Part shown: positions 1-9,712 of the stretch, piece after piece | How positions within the stretch are numbered: the stretch's first letter is position 1 | Layout of the letters: each line of letters begins with the position of its first letter | NCBI RefSeq assembly: GCF_003058325.1 | Contig: NZ_CP028843.1 | Span: 5,685,001-5,749,000 of the forward strand | Direction of reading: 5' to 3' | DNA from: Methylobacterium currus | GTDB lineage: Bacteria; Pseudomonadota; Alphaproteobacteria; Rhizobiales; Beijerinckiaceae | DNA length: 64,000 nt | Notes under the pieces: generated by a model | Databases searched by the model: none | The model's input: the letters and a program-made list of their open reading frames with translations, nothing else | Told to the model about the DNA's origin: nothing | Translations under genes and position numbers: made by a program

Positions 1-70
1 GATCTCGGCCGTGACAAGCGGCGGGGGAGCGAAGAACATCGCGGGCCTCGAATGGGTTGGATTCGGGCGG

Positions 71-1390
71 TCAGGCCGCTACGGCTTGCGCCCGCACCGC
101 GCGGGCATGGGCGCGGCTGATCGTCAGCACGCAGAGGGCGGCGGCCACGTCGAGGAGCGCCACCGGGAGCAGGCCGAGGGCGAAGCTGCCGGTCGCGGTC
201 TTCACCAGGCCGACGATGTTCACCATCAGGCCGCCGCCGATCAGGTTGGCGATGGCGTTGATGCCGGCGAGGCCCGCCGCCAGGGTGCCGGCCGGGAGCT
301 ACCCCGCCGACAGCGCCCAGAACGGTCCCTTGAAGGCGTAGGCGCCGACGAGCGCGAACGAGACCGCCACGATCGTCATCGTGAGGCCGCCGGCGAGGTT
401 GAGGGCGGCGAGGCCGAGGCCGGCCAGCAGCAGCGGGATCGCGGTGTGCCAGATGCGCTCGGCGCGGCGGTCCGAGTGGCGGCCCCACAGGATCATCAGC
501 AAGGTCGCGATGCCGTAGGGCACCGAGTTGACGAAGCCGGTCTGCAGGTTGCTGAGGCCGAACGCCTTGATGATCTGCGGCTGCCACACCGAGAGCGTGC
601 TGCCGGTGGCCGAGGCCCCGGCGCAGACCAGCGCCATGGTGAGGAAGTACTTGTTGCGCGCCAGCCCCCAGAGCGAGATGTGGCCGACCGGCGTCTTGCC
701 GGCGGCTTCCGCGGCGAGGCGGCCGACCAGCCAGGCGCGCTGCGCCGGCGCGAGCCAGACGGCGTCCTTCGGCTTGTCGGTCAGCACGAACAGGCAGGCG
801 ATGCCGAGGATCACGGTCGGCAGGCCTTCCAGCACGAACAGCCACTGCCAGCCCTTGAGGCCGAGGAGGCCGTCGAGCTCGAGCAGCGTGACCGAGAGCG
901 GCGAGCCCAGGAAGGTCGCGAGCGGAATCGAGACCGTGAAGGTCGCCATTACCCGCGCCCGGTACCGGCTTGGCAGCCAGTAGGTCAGGTACAGGATCGC
1001 GCCCGGGAAGAACCCGGCCTCGGCCGCGCCCAGGATGAAGCGCATCGCGTAGAGCGAGGTGGGCCCGACGACGAGCGCCATGCCCATCGTCACCAGGCCC
1101 CAGGTGATCATGATCCGGGCGATCCAGCGCCGGGCGCCGACGCGTTGCAGCGCCAGGTTGCTCGGCACCTCGACCAGGAAGTAGGACACGAAGAACAGGC
1201 TCGCGGCGAAGCCGAACATCGCTGGCGTCAGCCCGAGATCGTGGTTCATCTGCAGGGCGGCGAAGCCCACATTCACCCGGTCGAGCAGGGCGAAGAAGTA
1301 GCAGACCATCAGGAACGGCACGAGCCGGAGGATCACCCGGCGCATGGTGGTTGCCTCGAGGGTCTGCGTCTCGTCTGCGGTGGCGCTCAC
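71..1390 (-). pseudogene. MFS transporter of the anion:cation symporter family, interrupted by an in-frame amber codon
   Basis: Encodes an inner-membrane major facilitator of the ACS type, which usually imports organic anions. The N-terminus has the family motif LLDRVNVGFAALQM, and the protein resembles the second MFS gene at 6298-7557. I take GTG at 1390 as the start because a GGACGGGA stretch precedes it; ATG at 1345 is the alternative. The frame is open to codon 363. Codon 364 (299-301 on the complement) is TAG, after which the same frame continues for about 75 codons of normal transmembrane sequence to a TGA at 71-73. The stop aligns with a Phe in the paralogue, between FWALSAG and LPAGTLAAG. 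Without read-through the protein loses its last two helices. The lesion could be a true nonsense mutation or a base-call error. It lies downstream of the aldolase in the same orientation and probably in one operon. Confidence 0.8.
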
Positions 1391-1422
1391 GTCCCGTCCT
1401 TCCGTCTCTGCGTCGCTGACGA

Positions 1423-2067
1423 TCAGACGCCTTCGCAGCCGGCCGCCTCGAGGGCGCGCTCGACCCAGGAGCGGTCGACGGTGCCGGCCTTGATCGCCGC
1501 CATGGTCTTGGCCTCGCCCTGCTGCTTGGCGTTCGCGGCGGCGTAGACCTCCTCGACCTGGTCGAAGGGCACGCAGACGATGCCGTCGTCGTCGCCGACG
1601 ATGAGGTCGCCCGGCACGTTCATCTCGCCGGGCCCGTTCTTGTAGGGACCCCGATGGGTGATGCCGGCGGCGTAGACCGGCAGCGCGCTGGCGCGGATCC
1701 AGCCGGAATCGCGCACGGCGCCGTTCAGGACCACGCCCGCCACGCCGATCTGCTGCGCGTGGGCCAGCATCAGCTCGCCCATCAGCGCGTTGGTGAGGTC
1801 GCCCCCGGCATCGACGACGAGGACGTCGCCGGGCTTGGCGCGGTTGAGGGCGGCCTGGATCATCAGGTTGTCGCCCGGCCGCGTCCGGACCGTCAGCGCG
1901 ACGCCGCACAGCACGCCGCCGGCATGGATCGGGCGCAGGCGCGGCCCGGCATGAACCATGCGGCTCATCGAGTCGCTGATATTCGCGACCGCGATGGCCT
2001 TGAACCTCTCGACCGTCGCGGAATCGACCGTGCGGGTGCGGGGATGGATCTTGAAGCCGATGGGCAT
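1423..2067 (-). CDS. RraA-like / HMG-CHA aldolase family protein
   Basis: A 214-residue protein of the RraA-like superfamily. Members cleave 4-hydroxy-4-methyl- or 4-carboxy-4-hydroxy-2-oxo acids to pyruvate or oxaloacetate, and many also decarboxylate oxaloacetate; the true RNase E regulator RraA shares the fold. Visible hallmarks are DAGGDLTNALMGELM around residue 95 and GAVRDSGWIR around residue 118, which supply the Arg-Asp pair and the metal/substrate loop. The length is normal. The neighbours are a dehydrogenase, a 2-hydroxyacid oxidase and two organic-anion permeases, which favours a catabolic aldolase over RNase E inhibition. The exact substrate cannot be read from the sequence. It is one of the few intact genes of this cluster. 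Confidence 0.8.
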   Translation of the reverse strand: MPIGFKIHPRTRTVDSATVERFKAIAVANISDSMSRMVHAGPRLRPIHAGGVLCGVALTVRTRPGDNLMIQAALNRAKPGDVLVVDAGGDLTNALMGELMLAHAQQIGVAGVVLNGAVRDSGWIRASALPVYAAGITHRGPYKNGPGEMNVPGDLIVGDDDGIVCVPFDQVEEVYAAANAKQQGEAKTMAAIKAGTVDRSWVERALEAAGCEGV

Positions 2068-2108
2068 GGGGATGCTTCCGGAGGTTGTCAGGTTGTCGTC
2101 GCTCTGTT

Positions 2109-2250
2109 CATCCCACCCACGACCTCATCCTGAGGTGCCGGAGCGAAGCGGAGGCCTCGAAGAAGGATTCCGGAAGTCTCCGTGATCCCTGGAGGCCTCC
2201 TTCGAGGCATGCTCACGCTCGCGCCTCAAGACGAGGTCGCGCGTGGGATG
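2109..2250. repeat. Long imperfect palindromic intergenic repeat
   Basis: An inverted repeat of about 140 bp fills the gap between the aldolase and the dehydrogenase gene. The left arm (2109-2135) contains GACCTCATCCTGAGG. The right arm (2224-2250), read as its complement, contains GACCTCGTCTTGAGG, and both arms carry a CATCCCAC end. A second inner pair (2143-2166 with 2197-2219) carries GCCTCGAAGNAGG. Transcribed RNA would fold into one long hairpin. Elements built on CTCATCCTGAGG and CCTCGAAGGAGG are familiar dispersed repeats of Rhizobiales genomes. The effect here, mRNA stabilisation or attenuation inside the operon, is inference. Confidence 0.75.
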
Positions 2251-2272
2251 GCATGAAGTGCGCTGTTGCTGC

Positions 2273-3213
2273 TTACTGATACTTGTGGAAGGCGACCGAT
2301 CGCACCTTTCCAGACGGCTTCAGCCCCGCCTTCTCGGCCATGGCCTCCAGTGCCTCCTGGTAGGTGCCGGGCACGACGCCGCCGAAATGGTCCTTGAGGC
2401 CGAGGCTCTCCTTCCAGCGCAGGCGCTGCGCGATGGCCCGGGCCATGATCGGCTCGACGCCGGAATCGGCGACCGCCTCGGCCGACATCTCCAGTTCCTC
2501 GGCCCGGCGCTTGGCATGGATGACGCCGGACGGGGTGAGGCTCTGCACCGTGTCCATCCAGGGCCGGGCCAGGGTCTTCGAGGCCGAGGCGAGCACGATC
2601 TCGTCGATGCCGTATTGGCGGGCGGCGAGCAGCATCTCGTCGTGCAGAGCCTCGATGCCCTTGATCAGGACCGAGCGCAGGATCTTGATGCCGGAGGCCG
2701 GCCGAGGGTCGGGCCGGTGAACTCGATCTGCATGCCCCAGGGTACCAGCAGGTCGCGCACGCGCTCGCCGGCCGGCCCGCTCGACAGCATCCGCATCGAA
2801 TAGCCGTGGAGCGGCGTGCCCTCGATCGAGCCGTCGCCGAGGAGGGCGCCGGTGGCGGAAAGCCGCTCGGCGACGCCCTGCTTCACCTTCGGCGTGGCGG
2901 AGGCGAAGTCGAGGAAGGTGTGGCGGTTCGTCAGCACCGGCGCGAAGGCCTCGGCGCTCGCGAGCGAGGCGACGCCGGGCGTCACGCTGACGATCAGGTC
3001 GGCGGCCTCGGCGAGCTCGGCGTTCGAGCGCACCAGGGTGACCCCGGCCTCCCGCGCCCGGCGCTGGATCAGGTCGGCATAGGGGCCGTCGAAGGCGTAT
3101 TTGTCGTAGCAGGCGATGCTCGTGAGGCCGGCGCCGCGAAGGCCGGCCCCGAGGGTGCTGCCGATCTCGCCGTAGCCGACGAGGCCGAACCTGAACTGCG
3201 TGCGCTCCGCCAT
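2273..3213 (-). pseudogene. NAD(P)-dependent beta-hydroxyacid dehydrogenase with DUF1932 domain, frameshifted
   Basis: The N-terminal half (2700-3213) is a Rossmann domain starting FGLVGYGEIGSTLGAGL, as in 6-phosphogluconate/beta-hydroxyacid dehydrogenases. It contains a helix-rich passage ending DGSIEGTPLHGYSM. The C-terminal half (2273-2700), typical of DUF1932 with SGIKILRS and HFGGVVPGTYQEALEAM, is in a different frame. Joining the two needs one extra base near 2696-2702, where GGCCGGCC stands in place of an expected GGCCCGGCC. The product as read would stop after about 180 residues and lack the catalytic helical domain. It follows the YdiJ-type gene with a 15-nt gap, so the two are probably co-transcribed. 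Either a real single-base deletion or an under-called C run would explain it. Confidence 0.8.
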
Positions 3214-3228
3214 GATGGGCTCCCTGTG

Positions 3229-6200
3229 TCAGATGGTGTCGAGGTGTCGCGCCGGGCCGAGGCGGGGCGCGGGGATGGATGTCGCGAGATGGTCGCGCAG
3301 GATCTCGACCGGGTGCGGCAGCCGCACGCCATCGATGATCTTCGCCTGCGAGCGGCACGAATAGCCGTCGGCGAGGAGGCGCCCGGTCCGGCCCTTCTCC
3401 GCCACGGGCTTCGACCAGCTGAGGCCGTAGATCCGCGCGGAGGTCGCCCGGTTCTCGGCCTCGTGGCCGTAGGTCCCGGCCATGCCGCCGCAGCCCGAGG
3501 GCAGCACCGCGAGGCGCAGGCCGAAAGCCCGGAAGACACCCGTCCAGGCCGCCACGGCTGCTTGCGCCGTCGTCCGCTCGGTGCAGTGCGGAAGAAGCCA
3601 GTAGGGCTCGCCGTCGGGTCCGGCTGCGCCGTCGTCGAGGCGCGCGGCGAGCCATTCCTGCACCAGCCGGACCTGCGGCAGGTCGCGCCCCGGCAGGGCC
3701 TGCCGGTACTCCGCCCGGTAGGTCAGCGTCATCGACGGGTCGAGGCCGATGAGCGCGATGCCGGTCGCGGCGAGCCGTTCGAGATCGGCGGCATTCGCGG
3801 CCGCACACCGTTCGAACCGGCCGAGGAAGCCGTGGACGTGCAGGGGCTTGCCGTTCGGGCGGTAGGGCGCGAGCCGGGGCCGGATCCCCAGGCCGGTCAG
3901 GAGGTCGAGGAGCGCGAGGAGGACCGATGTGTCGTAGTGGCTGGTGAAGGCGTCCTGCACCACGACGACGCTCGCCAGCCGCTCGGCGGGGGAGAGCCGC
4001 GCCAGCGCGTCGGCATCGGCCAGGGCCACGCCCCGGCGCGCCCTCTCCCGCCCGAGATCGATCCCCGACAGGGTCGGCGCGTGGACGAGGCCGACCGCCC
4101 GTCCGGCGCCGAGTCTCGTCGCGGCGTTGACGAGACGAGGCGCCTTGGCGAGCCAGGGGGCCAGCGGCTCCAGAGCCGCGACGGCGTGGTGGCGCAGGGG
4201 CCGCAGGTAGCGGCCGTGATAGAGTTCGAGGAACTTCGCCCGGAAGGTCGGGACGTCGACCTTGATCGGGCACAAGCCCGTGCACGACTTGCAGGCGAGA
4301 CACCCGGCCATCGCCTCGTGCACGGCGTGGGAGAAGTCGTCGTCCCGCCGCCGCAAGGTCGCGGCGAGGCGGGCCGGGAAGGCGCGCCAGCCCGGGCGGG
4401 CCCGTAAGAACCGCGCCTCCGCCAGCGGATCGCTGCCTTCGGCGGCGAGGCGGCGCAGCCACTCGCGCATCAGCTGGGCACGGCCCTTCGGCGAGTGCCG
4501 GCGCTCCCGCGTGCCCTTCCAGGACGGGCACATCGCCTCGTCCGGATCCCACGAGAAGCAGGCACCGTTGCCGTTGCAGTGCAAGGCCTCGTCGTAGGCA
4601 GCCCGCACGTCGGCCGGGATCGCCCGGTCGCGGCGGCCCTTGGTCGGCACGCCGTCGATCGTCAGGAGCGCGCTGCCCTGAGGCGCGGCGATTTTCCCCG
4701 GGTTGAACTGGTTCCTCGGGTCGAAGGCGGCCTTTACCGCCTGGAGCACCGGGTAGAGCGGGCCGAACACCTGCGGCGAGAACTCGGAGCGCACGCCCTT
4801 GCCGTGCTCGCCCCACAGGAGGCCGCCGTATTTCTGCGTCAGCGCGACGACGTCCTCGGTGACCGCCCGCACGAGAGACTCGGCGCCCGGTGCCTTCATG
4901 TCGATCGCCGGCCGCACGTGCAGCACGCCGGCATCGACGTGGCCGAAGATGCCGTAATCGAGACCGCGCCGGTCGAGGGCGTCCCGGAACTCGGCGATGA
5001 AGTCGGCGAGGTGCTCCGGCGGGACGGCTGTGTCCTCCACGAAGGCGATCGGGCGCGCCTCGCCCTTCTGGTTGCCGAGGAGGCCGACCGCCTTCTTGCG
5101 CATGGTCCAGAGGCGGCCGACCTCGACCTCGCCCCGCGCGATCGTGTAGCCGCGCCGCCCGGCCTCCGGCCCGGCCGCATCGAGCATCGCCGTCAGGCGG
5201 CCGACGCGGGCCGCGACCACGGCCTCGGTCTCGCCGACGAACTCGACCAGGTTGACGCCGCGGGCCCGCTCGCCCGCATCCTCGGGGAAGAAGGCGGCGA
5301 CGCCGTCCCAGACCGGGTCGCCCTGGGCCAGGGCCAGCACCTTGGAATCGACCGTCTCGATCGACGCCGCCCCGCTTCCGGCGAGCGACCGCGCGTCGCG
5401 GAGCGCCGCGTCGAAGCTGGCATAGCGCAGGTTGACCAGGGCGACGTGGTTCGGCAGCGGCAGGACGTTGAGCGTCGCTTCCGCGATGAAGCCCAGCGTC
5501 CCCTCCGAGCCGCACAGGACGGCGTTGAGGTCGAAGAGCCCGTCGGCGCGCTGGAGATGGGCGAGGTCGTAGCCCGTGAGGCAGCGGTTGAGGGGCGGGA
5601 ACCGCTCGGCGATCAGCGCCGCGTTCTCGCGCTGGAGCCGGTCGACCTCCCGGTGGATGGCGCCGGCCCGGTCGGGCCGGGCTTTCGCCGCGGCGAGGCC
5701 CGCCACGTCGAGGGGCTCAGAATGCCAGACCGTGCCGTCGGAGAGGATCGTCGTCAGCGCCAGCACGTGGTCGCGGGTCTTGCCGTAGAGGCAGGAGCCC
5801 TGGCCGCACGCGTCGGTCGAGATCATTCCGCCGATCGTGGCGCGGTTCGAGGTCGAAAGCTCGGGGCGAAGAACAGCCCGAGGGGCTTGAGGGTCGCGTT
5901 GAGCTGGTCCTTGACGACCCCGGCCTCGACCCGGACCGTGCGCCGCGCCGGATCGATCGCCAGGATGCGGGTCATGTATCGCGACAGGTCGACCAGCAGC
6001 CCGTCGGTGAGGGACTGGCCGTTGGTGCCGGTGCCGCCGCCGCGGGGGGCGATCCTGATCTCCGCGAAGCGCTCCTCGGACAGGAGCTTGGCGATCCGCA
6101 CGAGGTCGTCGCGCTCGCGCGGGAAGGCGATGGCTTGCGGCGTGAGCTGGTAGATCGAGTTGTCGGTCGCCAGCACGGTGCGGTCGGAGGCCGCCAGGGA

Positions 6201-6293
6201 CAGGTCGCCGGAGAAGCCCCGCGCCCGCAGCTCGGCGCAGAAGGCCGCGTGGAGCGACGCCGTCTCGGGCTCGGAGGGCAGGCGCGGGATCAT
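3229..6293 (-). pseudogene. ydiJ: YdiJ-type FAD-binding and Fe-S-binding 2-hydroxyacid dehydrogenase, frameshifted
   Basis: Together the two pieces form one protein of about 1,020 residues, the normal length for the YdiJ family (D-2-hydroxyglutarate or D-lactate dehydrogenases). The first 470 nt from ATG 6293 encode the PCMH-type FAD domain (RGGGTGTNGQSL). From about 5862 the frame shifts, and the rest begins MISTDACGQGSCLYGKTRDH and continues through the FAD-linked C-terminal domain. It has a cluster-binding region CLACKSCTGLCPIKVDVP and cysteine-rich motifs (LPHCTERTT, GCGGMAGTYGHE). Restoring one base in the CCCCGAG stretch gives the expected ELSTSNRATIGGM. Electrons from such enzymes normally enter the quinone or cytochrome pool. 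The gene stop is 15 nt from the DUF1932 gene, and its start is 4 nt from the MFS stop. Real decay or an assembly error are both possible. Confidence 0.85.
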
Positions 6294-6297
6294 GGCG

Positions 6298-7557
6298 TCA
6301 GGCCAGGAGCGCGGCGGGCAGGTCGGCGCGGCGGGCGCGCCGGCCGAAGGCGAGCATCAGGACCGCGCCGACCAGCAGGCACAGGCCCACCGTCACCAGC
6401 GGCGCGGTGAACCCGCCCGAGAGGTCGCGCACCAGGCCGATCATGGAGGGCCCGGCGAAGCCGCCGAGATTGCCGATCGAGACGATCATGGCGATCCCGC
6501 CCGCGGCGGCGCGGCCGGTGAGGAAGCCCGACGGCACCGCCCAGAAGGTGGCGACGAAGGAGTTGATGCCCATGACGGCGAGGCAGAGCGCCGCGATGGT
6601 GAGGAGCGGCGACGGGGTGAAGGCGCTGGCGATCAGGGCCGCGGAGCCGACGAGGAGCGAGATCGCCGGGTAGATCGTCCGGTCGCTGCCGCGGTCCGAC
6701 ATCCGGCCCCACACCACCATGGCGACCGCGCCGCAGATGTAGGGGATCGCCGTCACCACCCCGACGAGGGAGGTGGCCAGGCCCAGCTGCTTGATGATCT
6801 GCGGCAGCCACAGGCCGATGCCGAGCGAGCCGACGATGGCGCAGAAGTTGATGCAGGCGAGCATCAGAACGCGCCCGTTCCGCAGGGCCTGGGCAAGCGT
6901 CATCCTGTGCTTCTGCTCGATCGCCGCCTTCTCCGCCGCGAGCCTGGCGACGAGGGCGTCGCGCTCGGCCGGCGACAGCCAGGCCGCCTTCTCGGGCCGG
7001 TCGGTCAGGACGAACAGGCAGGCGATGCCCAAGCCCACCGCCGGCAGCGCCTCGAGGATCAGGAGCCACTGCCAGCCCTTGAGGCCGAAGCCCTCGACCT
7101 GGATCAGCGCGCCCGAGACCGGCGAGCCCAGGATGTTGGCGACCGGGATGCCGAGCAGGAACAGGGCGGTCGCCCGCGCCCGCACCGCGGAGGGAAACCA
7201 CAGGCTCAAGTACAGGAACACGCCCGGCACGAACCCGGCCTCGCCGAGGCCCAAGAGGAAGCGCGCGATGCCGAACTGGACCGGGCCGGTGACGAAGGCG
7301 GTCGCCGCCGAGACCAGGCCCCAGGTGATCATGATCCGGGCGATCCAGATCCGCGCTCCGACGCGAATCATGATCAAGTTGCTAGGGATCTCGGCGATGA
7401 AATAGCCGAAGAAGAACAGGCCGGCGCCGACGCCGAACGCCGTCGCCGAGAGGCCGATATCCTTGTTCATCGTCAGCGCGGCGAAGCCGACATTCACGCG
7501 GTCGAGGTAGCTGACGACGTAGCAGACGAACAGGAACGGCAGGATGCGCCACATCAT
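6298..7557 (-). CDS. MFS transporter, anion:cation symporter family
   Basis: An intact 419-residue permease with about twelve hydrophobic segments and the ACS signature YLDRVNVGFAALTM near its N-terminus. It resembles D-galactonate, tartrate and phthalate symporters, so it probably imports an organic acid that feeds the YdiJ/aldolase pathway. The first ATG in frame is at 7557. The frame continues upstream through a typical family leader (SVDEQALHRKM) to a TAG at about 7648 without any ATG, GTG or TTG. The original start codon therefore seems to be missing, and the shortened N-terminus may be a consequence of a deletion. The same DNA on the other strand enters the remnant of an IclR regulator, which supports a deletion at this junction. 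Confidence 0.85.
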   Translation of the reverse strand: MMWRILPFLFVCYVVSYLDRVNVGFAALTMNKDIGLSATAFGVGAGLFFFGYFIAEIPSNLIMIRVGARIWIARIMITWGLVSAATAFVTGPVQFGIARFLLGLGEAGFVPGVFLYLSLWFPSAVRARATALFLLGIPVANILGSPVSGALIQVEGFGLKGWQWLLILEALPAVGLGIACLFVLTDRPEKAAWLSPAERDALVARLAAEKAAIEQKHRMTLAQALRNGRVLMLACINFCAIVGSLGIGLWLPQIIKQLGLATSLVGVVTAIPYICGAVAMVVWGRMSDRGSDRTIYPAISLLVGSAALIASAFTPSPLLTIAALCLAVMGINSFVATFWAVPSGFLTGRAAAGGIAMIVSIGNLGGFAGPSMIGLVRDLSGGFTAPLVTVGLCLLVGAVLMLAFGRRARRADLPAALLA

Positions 7558-7597
7558 CTTGCGATGCAGCGCCTGCTCGTCGACGGAGCCCGGTGGC

Positions 7598-8014
7598 GTG
7601 ACGGTTCTGGAGCGCCTGGCCGCCGAGTCCCGGGAGACGGCGTCGTTCTACATCCGCCGGGGTAACCAGAGGCTGTGCCTGTTCCGGGCGGACTCGCCCT
7701 ATCCGCTGCGGATGAACGTACGGCCCGGCGACATGCGGCCGATGGACCAGTCGGCGATCGCCCAGGTGCTGACGGCCTTCGAACGGTCGACCCCGCAGCC
7801 GCCACCGGAGCTGCCGCTCTACACCTCGGGCATCACCGACCCGCACGTCGCCTCCCTGGCGATGCCGGTCTTCGGCGCCGGAGGCCGGCTGATCGGCGCC
7901 CTCGCGCTGTCAGGTCCGTCCTCGCGCCTCACCGCCGAGCAGGCTGGCCTGCTCGCGCCGCGGCTGCGGGAGGAGGCCGAGCGCCTGTCGGCCGGGCTCG
8001 GGGCGCAGACGTGA
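7598..8014 (+). pseudogene. IclR-family regulator remnant, effector domain only
   Basis: The translated sequence matches the C-terminal ligand-binding domain of IclR regulators: SRETASFYIRRGNQRLCLFR, then MPVFGAGGRLIGALALSGP near the end, with the usual terminal helix. No helix-turn-helix is present. IclR proteins are about 250 residues, and only about 139 remain. Upstream the frame runs straight into the reversed 5' end of the MFS gene. An ATG at 7544 (inside that gene) or GTG at 7598 could start translation, but neither restores a DNA-binding domain. The arrangement suggests an ancestral divergent regulator/permease pair whose shared promoter region was deleted. If translated, the fragment could at most bind ligand or oligomerise. 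Confidence 0.7.
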
Positions 8015-8026
8015 CGAGGGCCCCGC

Positions 8027-8437
8027 TCACCCGGCGGGCGGACCCGATCCGGGGGCGAGCCCCGTCTCCGGGCGGAAGAACAGGCCGGCCTTGAGGCTGG
8101 CGCCGATCCGCCCGGCCCGCTCCTGCAGGGCCGCGGCATCGTCCGGGGCAAAGTGCGCCGCGGCGGTCTGCCCGAACAGGTCGAGCCAGCGGGCGAAGTG
8201 CTCCGGCCGCAAGCCGCCGAGGGCCTGGTGCCGGCCGAAGGGATTGCCCTTGTAGCGGCCCGTCTTGAACAGGACCGACGACCAGAACGCCTCGACGGTC
8301 GCCATGTGCCGCGGCCAGTCGGCGTCGGCGATCGCGGCGGCGAAGACCGGGCCGATGAGCGGGTCGCTGCGCACACGCGCGTAGAAGGCCGCCAGGAAGG
8401 GGGCGAGGCTGCTGTCGTCCAGATTCGTCCGGGCCAT
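8027..8437 (-). CDS. Group III truncated haemoglobin
   Basis: A 136-residue protein with the 2-on-2 globin pattern of group III: FYARVRSDPLIGPVFAAAI, then DWPRHMATVEAFWSSVLF and YKGNPFGRHQAL, where the His after NPFGR is the likely proximal haem ligand. The length is normal for the group. Such proteins bind oxygen, CO or NO in the cytoplasm; their role in most Rhizobiales is unproven. I chose ATG 8437 because upstream codons do not resemble the family. It ends 12 nt from the stop of the convergent IclR remnant, and no functional partner is obvious nearby. Confidence 0.85.
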   Translation of the reverse strand: MARTNLDDSSLAPFLAAFYARVRSDPLIGPVFAAAIADADWPRHMATVEAFWSSVLFKTGRYKGNPFGRHQALGGLRPEHFARWLDLFGQTAAAHFAPDDAAALQERAGRIGASLKAGLFFRPETGLAPGSGPPAG

Positions 8438-8545
8438 GCCCGTCAGATGCCCACCGGCAAGGGACTCCGCAAGGGATGCGGTCCGGGCCCGATGCCGTCG
8501 ATCCACGCGATCGGGGCCGATCTCATCCCGATTCACCCGCCCCGC

Positions 8546-9712
8546 TCAATGATACGGATCGGCCGCGTCCCGCAGGCCGTCGCCGAGGAAGTTGAAGGCC
8601 AGCACCACGATCACCACCGGCAGGATCGGCGCCAGCAGCCAGGGATGGAGCTGCACCGCCGCGAGGTTCTGCGCCTCGTTCAGCAGCACGCCCCAGCTCG
8701 TCACCGGTGGCCGCAAGCCGAGCCCTAGGAACGACAGGGCGGTCTCGCCGAGGATCATCGAGGGGATCGACAGGGTCGCCGAGGCGATCAGGTGGCTCAT
8801 GAAGTTCGGGATCAGGTGCCGGGCGATGATCCGGGTCTTCGAGGCGCCCATCAGCTCGGCGGCGCGGACGTAATCCTCCTCGCGCAGAGCCAGGAGCTTC
8901 GAGCGCACCGCCCGGGCGAGGCCCGGCCAGTCGAGCAGGCCGAGAATCAGCGTGATGCCGAAGAAGACCAGGATCGGGCTCCAGTTCGGTGGCAGGGCCG
9001 CCGAGAGGGCGAGCCAGAGCGGCAATTCGGGCAGCGAGCGCAGGATCTCGATCATGCGCTGGATCACGTTGTCGACCCAGCCGCCGAGATAGCCGGCAAG
9101 GCCGCCGAAGAAGAGGCCCAGCGCGAAGGACACCGCGATGCCGACGAGGCCGACGGTGAGCGAGATCCGGGTGCCGGTGATGATCCGCGAGAGCAGGTCG
9201 CGCCCGAGCCGGTCGGTGCCGAGCAGGAACATCGTGCCGTCCTTCGGCGGGCAGACCAGGTGCCAGTCGGTGTCGACCATGCCCCAGAAGGAATAGCTCT
9301 CGTCGCGGCAGAAGAAGCGTAAGTGCTGCACCGTGCTGCGATCGACCGTGTATTTGCGCTGGAAGCTCTCGATATCGAAGGTGAAGTGGTAGGGATGGGT
9401 GTAGGGCCCGACGAAGCGGCCTTCGTGGAACAGGTGGATCGATTGCGGCGGCGCATAGAGAAAGTCGCCGTGGCGCTTGGCCGGGTTGTAGGGCGCGATC
9501 ACCTCGACGAACGGAATCAGGGCGTAGAAGGCAATCAGGATCAGCCCCGCCGCCACCGCGACCCGATGCTTGCGGAACTTCCACCATGTCAGGCGCAGGG
9601 ACGAGGCGCGGTCGACGGCGCTGCTCTCCGCCCCCACCGGCTCCGTCCGGCCGGGATCGAACGGGGCGGTGTCGACGAAGTGGTGCGGCCGGTCGCGCAA
9701 CTCGAGACTCAT
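8546..9712 (-). CDS. ABC transporter permease, DppC/OppC type, with enlarged periplasmic loop
   Basis: A 388-residue inner-membrane permease, last gene of the long minus-strand operon. The C-terminal two thirds is a standard peptide/opine-type permease with LGTDRLGRDLLSRII and an EAA-type loop around residues 275-300 (EEDYVRAAELMGASKTRII). Between the first membrane helix (about 50-72) and the core lies an extra stretch of roughly 70 residues beyond the usual loop. It is rich in aromatic residues and includes HPYHFTFDIESF and CRDESYSFWGM. Its ATG overlaps the upstream permease stop by 4 nt, so translation is probably coupled. It should pair with the neighbouring DppB-type permease, the double ATPase and the binding protein. 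The substrate is unknown. Confidence 0.9.
   Translation of the reverse strand: MSLELRDRPHHFVDTAPFDPGRTEPVGAESSAVDRASSLRLTWWKFRKHRVAVAAGLILIAFYALIPFVEVIAPYNPAKRHGDFLYAPPQSIHLFHEGRFVGPYTHPYHFTFDIESFQRKYTVDRSTVQHLRFFCRDESYSFWGMVDTDWHLVCPPKDGTMFLLGTDRLGRDLLSRIITGTRISLTVGLVGIAVSFALGLFFGGLAGYLGGWVDNVIQRMIEILRSLPELPLWLALSAALPPNWSPILVFFGITLILGLLDWPGLARAVRSKLLALREEDYVRAAELMGASKTRIIARHLIPNFMSHLIASATLSIPSMILGETALSFLGLGLRPPVTSWGVLLNEAQNLAAVQLHPWLLAPILPVVIVVLAFNFLGDGLRDAADPYH

Noticed and set aside
299..301. Pyrrolysine or selenocysteine-like recoding at in-frame stop codons
   Set aside because: No recoding structure or pyl genes are visible, and the positions are ordinary transmembrane or propeller residues in the families.
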